Below, in pieces: positions 20,589 to 21,294 of a DNA stretch of 21,294 bases. The DNA is from Clostridiales bacterium. Lineage in GTDB: Bacteria > Bacillota > Clostridia > Oscillospirales > Oscillospiraceae. Position numbers and translations under genes: made by a program. The stretch is from assembly GCA_003533405.1 (NCBI GenBank), contig DQDL01000117.1, forward strand, positions 14,336 through 35,629, written 5' to 3'. Under the pieces are notes generated by a model. That model was not told the DNA's origin and searched no databases. It worked only from the letters and a program-made list of their open reading frames with translations. Position 1 is the stretch's first letter, and every line of letters begins with the position of its first letter.

Positions 20589-21294
20589 ATGCCCGTTGTA
20601 AGAAATATGATGGTCCGTGCAGGTGCGGACTTTTCGTCCATAACCAAGCAGGCCAACAAAGCGAAAGCGTCGATGAGCTCGATGAAGGCGGGCGTTACTC
20701 GCTCTTGCTCGGCGATGAAGACCGCAGCGTCGTCGATGAAGTCGACCTTTGCCGCTCTCGGCATCACGCTCTCCGGCGTTGCCCTCATATCCTTTGCCAA
20801 ATCGGCAAGGGAAGCGTATCAGATACAGATCGAGGGCGAAACGAAGCTTGCGACCGTCATGCGGCAGCGCATGGGCGCGTCTGCAAAGGAGATTCAGCAG
20901 ATAAAGGATCTGTGCTCTGCTCAGCAGGCGCTCGGCGTTATCGGTGACGAGGTGCAGCTCAGCGGCGCTCAGCAGCTTGCGACATTCCTTAAGCAGTCAA
21001 GCTCGCTGAGTACGCTCATCCCCGCAATGAACAATCTCATAGCCCAGCAGAAGGGACTTAACGCCACGACTGAAAAGGCGTACATGGTCGGCAATATGAT
21101 GGGCAAGGCGATGCAGGGGCAGGCCACTGCACTGCGCCGTGTCGGTATAACCTTTACCGAGGCCGAGGAGAAGGTTCTTAAATACGGCAACGAACAGCAG
21201 CGTGCAGCCATGCTCGCCCAGATCATAACCAACAATGTCGGCCAAATGAACCATGCGCTTGCGGCGACCGAAAACGGCCGTCTAAAGCAGGTGT
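20589..21294 (+). CDS. Tape measure protein, N-terminal part (runs off the window)
   Basis: The open frame runs from the ATG at 20589 to the window edge, 235 codons so far. It begins MPVVRNMMVRAGADFSSITK, then has Ser/Met/Ala-rich repeats (KASMSSMKAG, SAMKTAASSMKS), a hydrophobic helix (FAALGITLSGVALISFAKSA) and long helices with QQALGVIGDEVQLSGAQQL and GKAMQGQATALRRVGITFT. The GQATALRRVGI segment is typical of tail tape measure proteins, which set tail length. GGAGG at 20577-20581 lies seven bases upstream, inside the end of the gpT frame. Confidence 0.88.
   Translation, partial: MPVVRNMMVRAGADFSSITKQANKAKASMSSMKAGVTRSCSAMKTAASSMKSTFAALGITLSGVALISFAKSAREAYQIQIEGETKLATVMRQRMGASAKEIQQIKDLCSAQQALGVIGDEVQLSGAQQLATFLKQSSSLSTLIPAMNNLIAQQKGLNATTEKAYMVGNMMGKAMQGQATALRRVGITFTEAEEKVLKYGNEQQRAAMLAQIITNNVGQMNHALAATENGRLKQV

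Overview
The window is the left half of an integrated temperate tailed phage (siphovirus-like, HK97-fold capsid) in a bacterium of the class Clostridia. The host call is an inference. It rests on the strong AAGGAGG-type ribosome binding sites, the moderately GC-rich coding sequence, and the families present (Cys_rich_KTR-type protein, P27-type small terminase, LexA-like cI repressor). The first 19 bases read as the 3' end of a tRNA, probably tRNA-Gly, followed at once by a terminator and then the integrase, so the left attachment site is probably here.

Layout. Bases 1-3447 (minus strand) hold the lysogeny module: tyrosine integrase with an inserted helix-turn-helix, a small Cys protein, a membrane-anchored DEDDh exonuclease and a LexA/cI-like repressor. 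Bases 3448-3618 are the divergent operator region, with two identically built TATCAA-N5-TTGATA operators and PR/PRM-like promoters. From 3619 everything is on the plus strand: a Cro-like protein, a CII-like regulator and an excisionase-like protein; an O-like replication initiator with palindromic iterons inside its gene and a DnaB-type helicase; a ParA/ParB pair; several small accessory proteins; an HUH-type (rolling-circle) Rep-like endonuclease; and a Cys_rich_KTR protein ending in a strong terminator. From 11399 the packaging and structural operon begins: HNH nuclease, probable cos region, TerS, a tiny Cys protein, TerL, a tiny membrane protein, portal, ClpP-type protease, major capsid, connector, head closure, HK97-gp10-like neck protein, tail terminator, tail tube, tail chaperones G and GT (by -1 frameshift), and the start of the tape measure, which runs off the window.

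The most interesting signals are non-coding. (1) A consensus promoter plus terminator on the minus strand predicts a ~60-nt RNA antisense to the leader of the replication initiator, in the same place as the lambda OOP RNA. (2) A second promoter-terminator pair predicts a ~75-80-nt RNA between the integrase and the small Cys gene. (3) The same 17-bp palindrome, GTGCCCGAATCGGGCAC, occurs three times (1877, 9803, 14473), always between a stop codon and the next gene; it is a candidate ParB-binding centromere or a shared RNA element. (4) A 9-bp hairpin places the ribosome binding site of the HUH Rep gene in its loop and the start codon at its base. Together with ParAB, iterons and two unlike replication proteins, these suggest that the excised form may replicate and segregate like a plasmid. 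That lifestyle is a hypothesis, not something the sequence proves.
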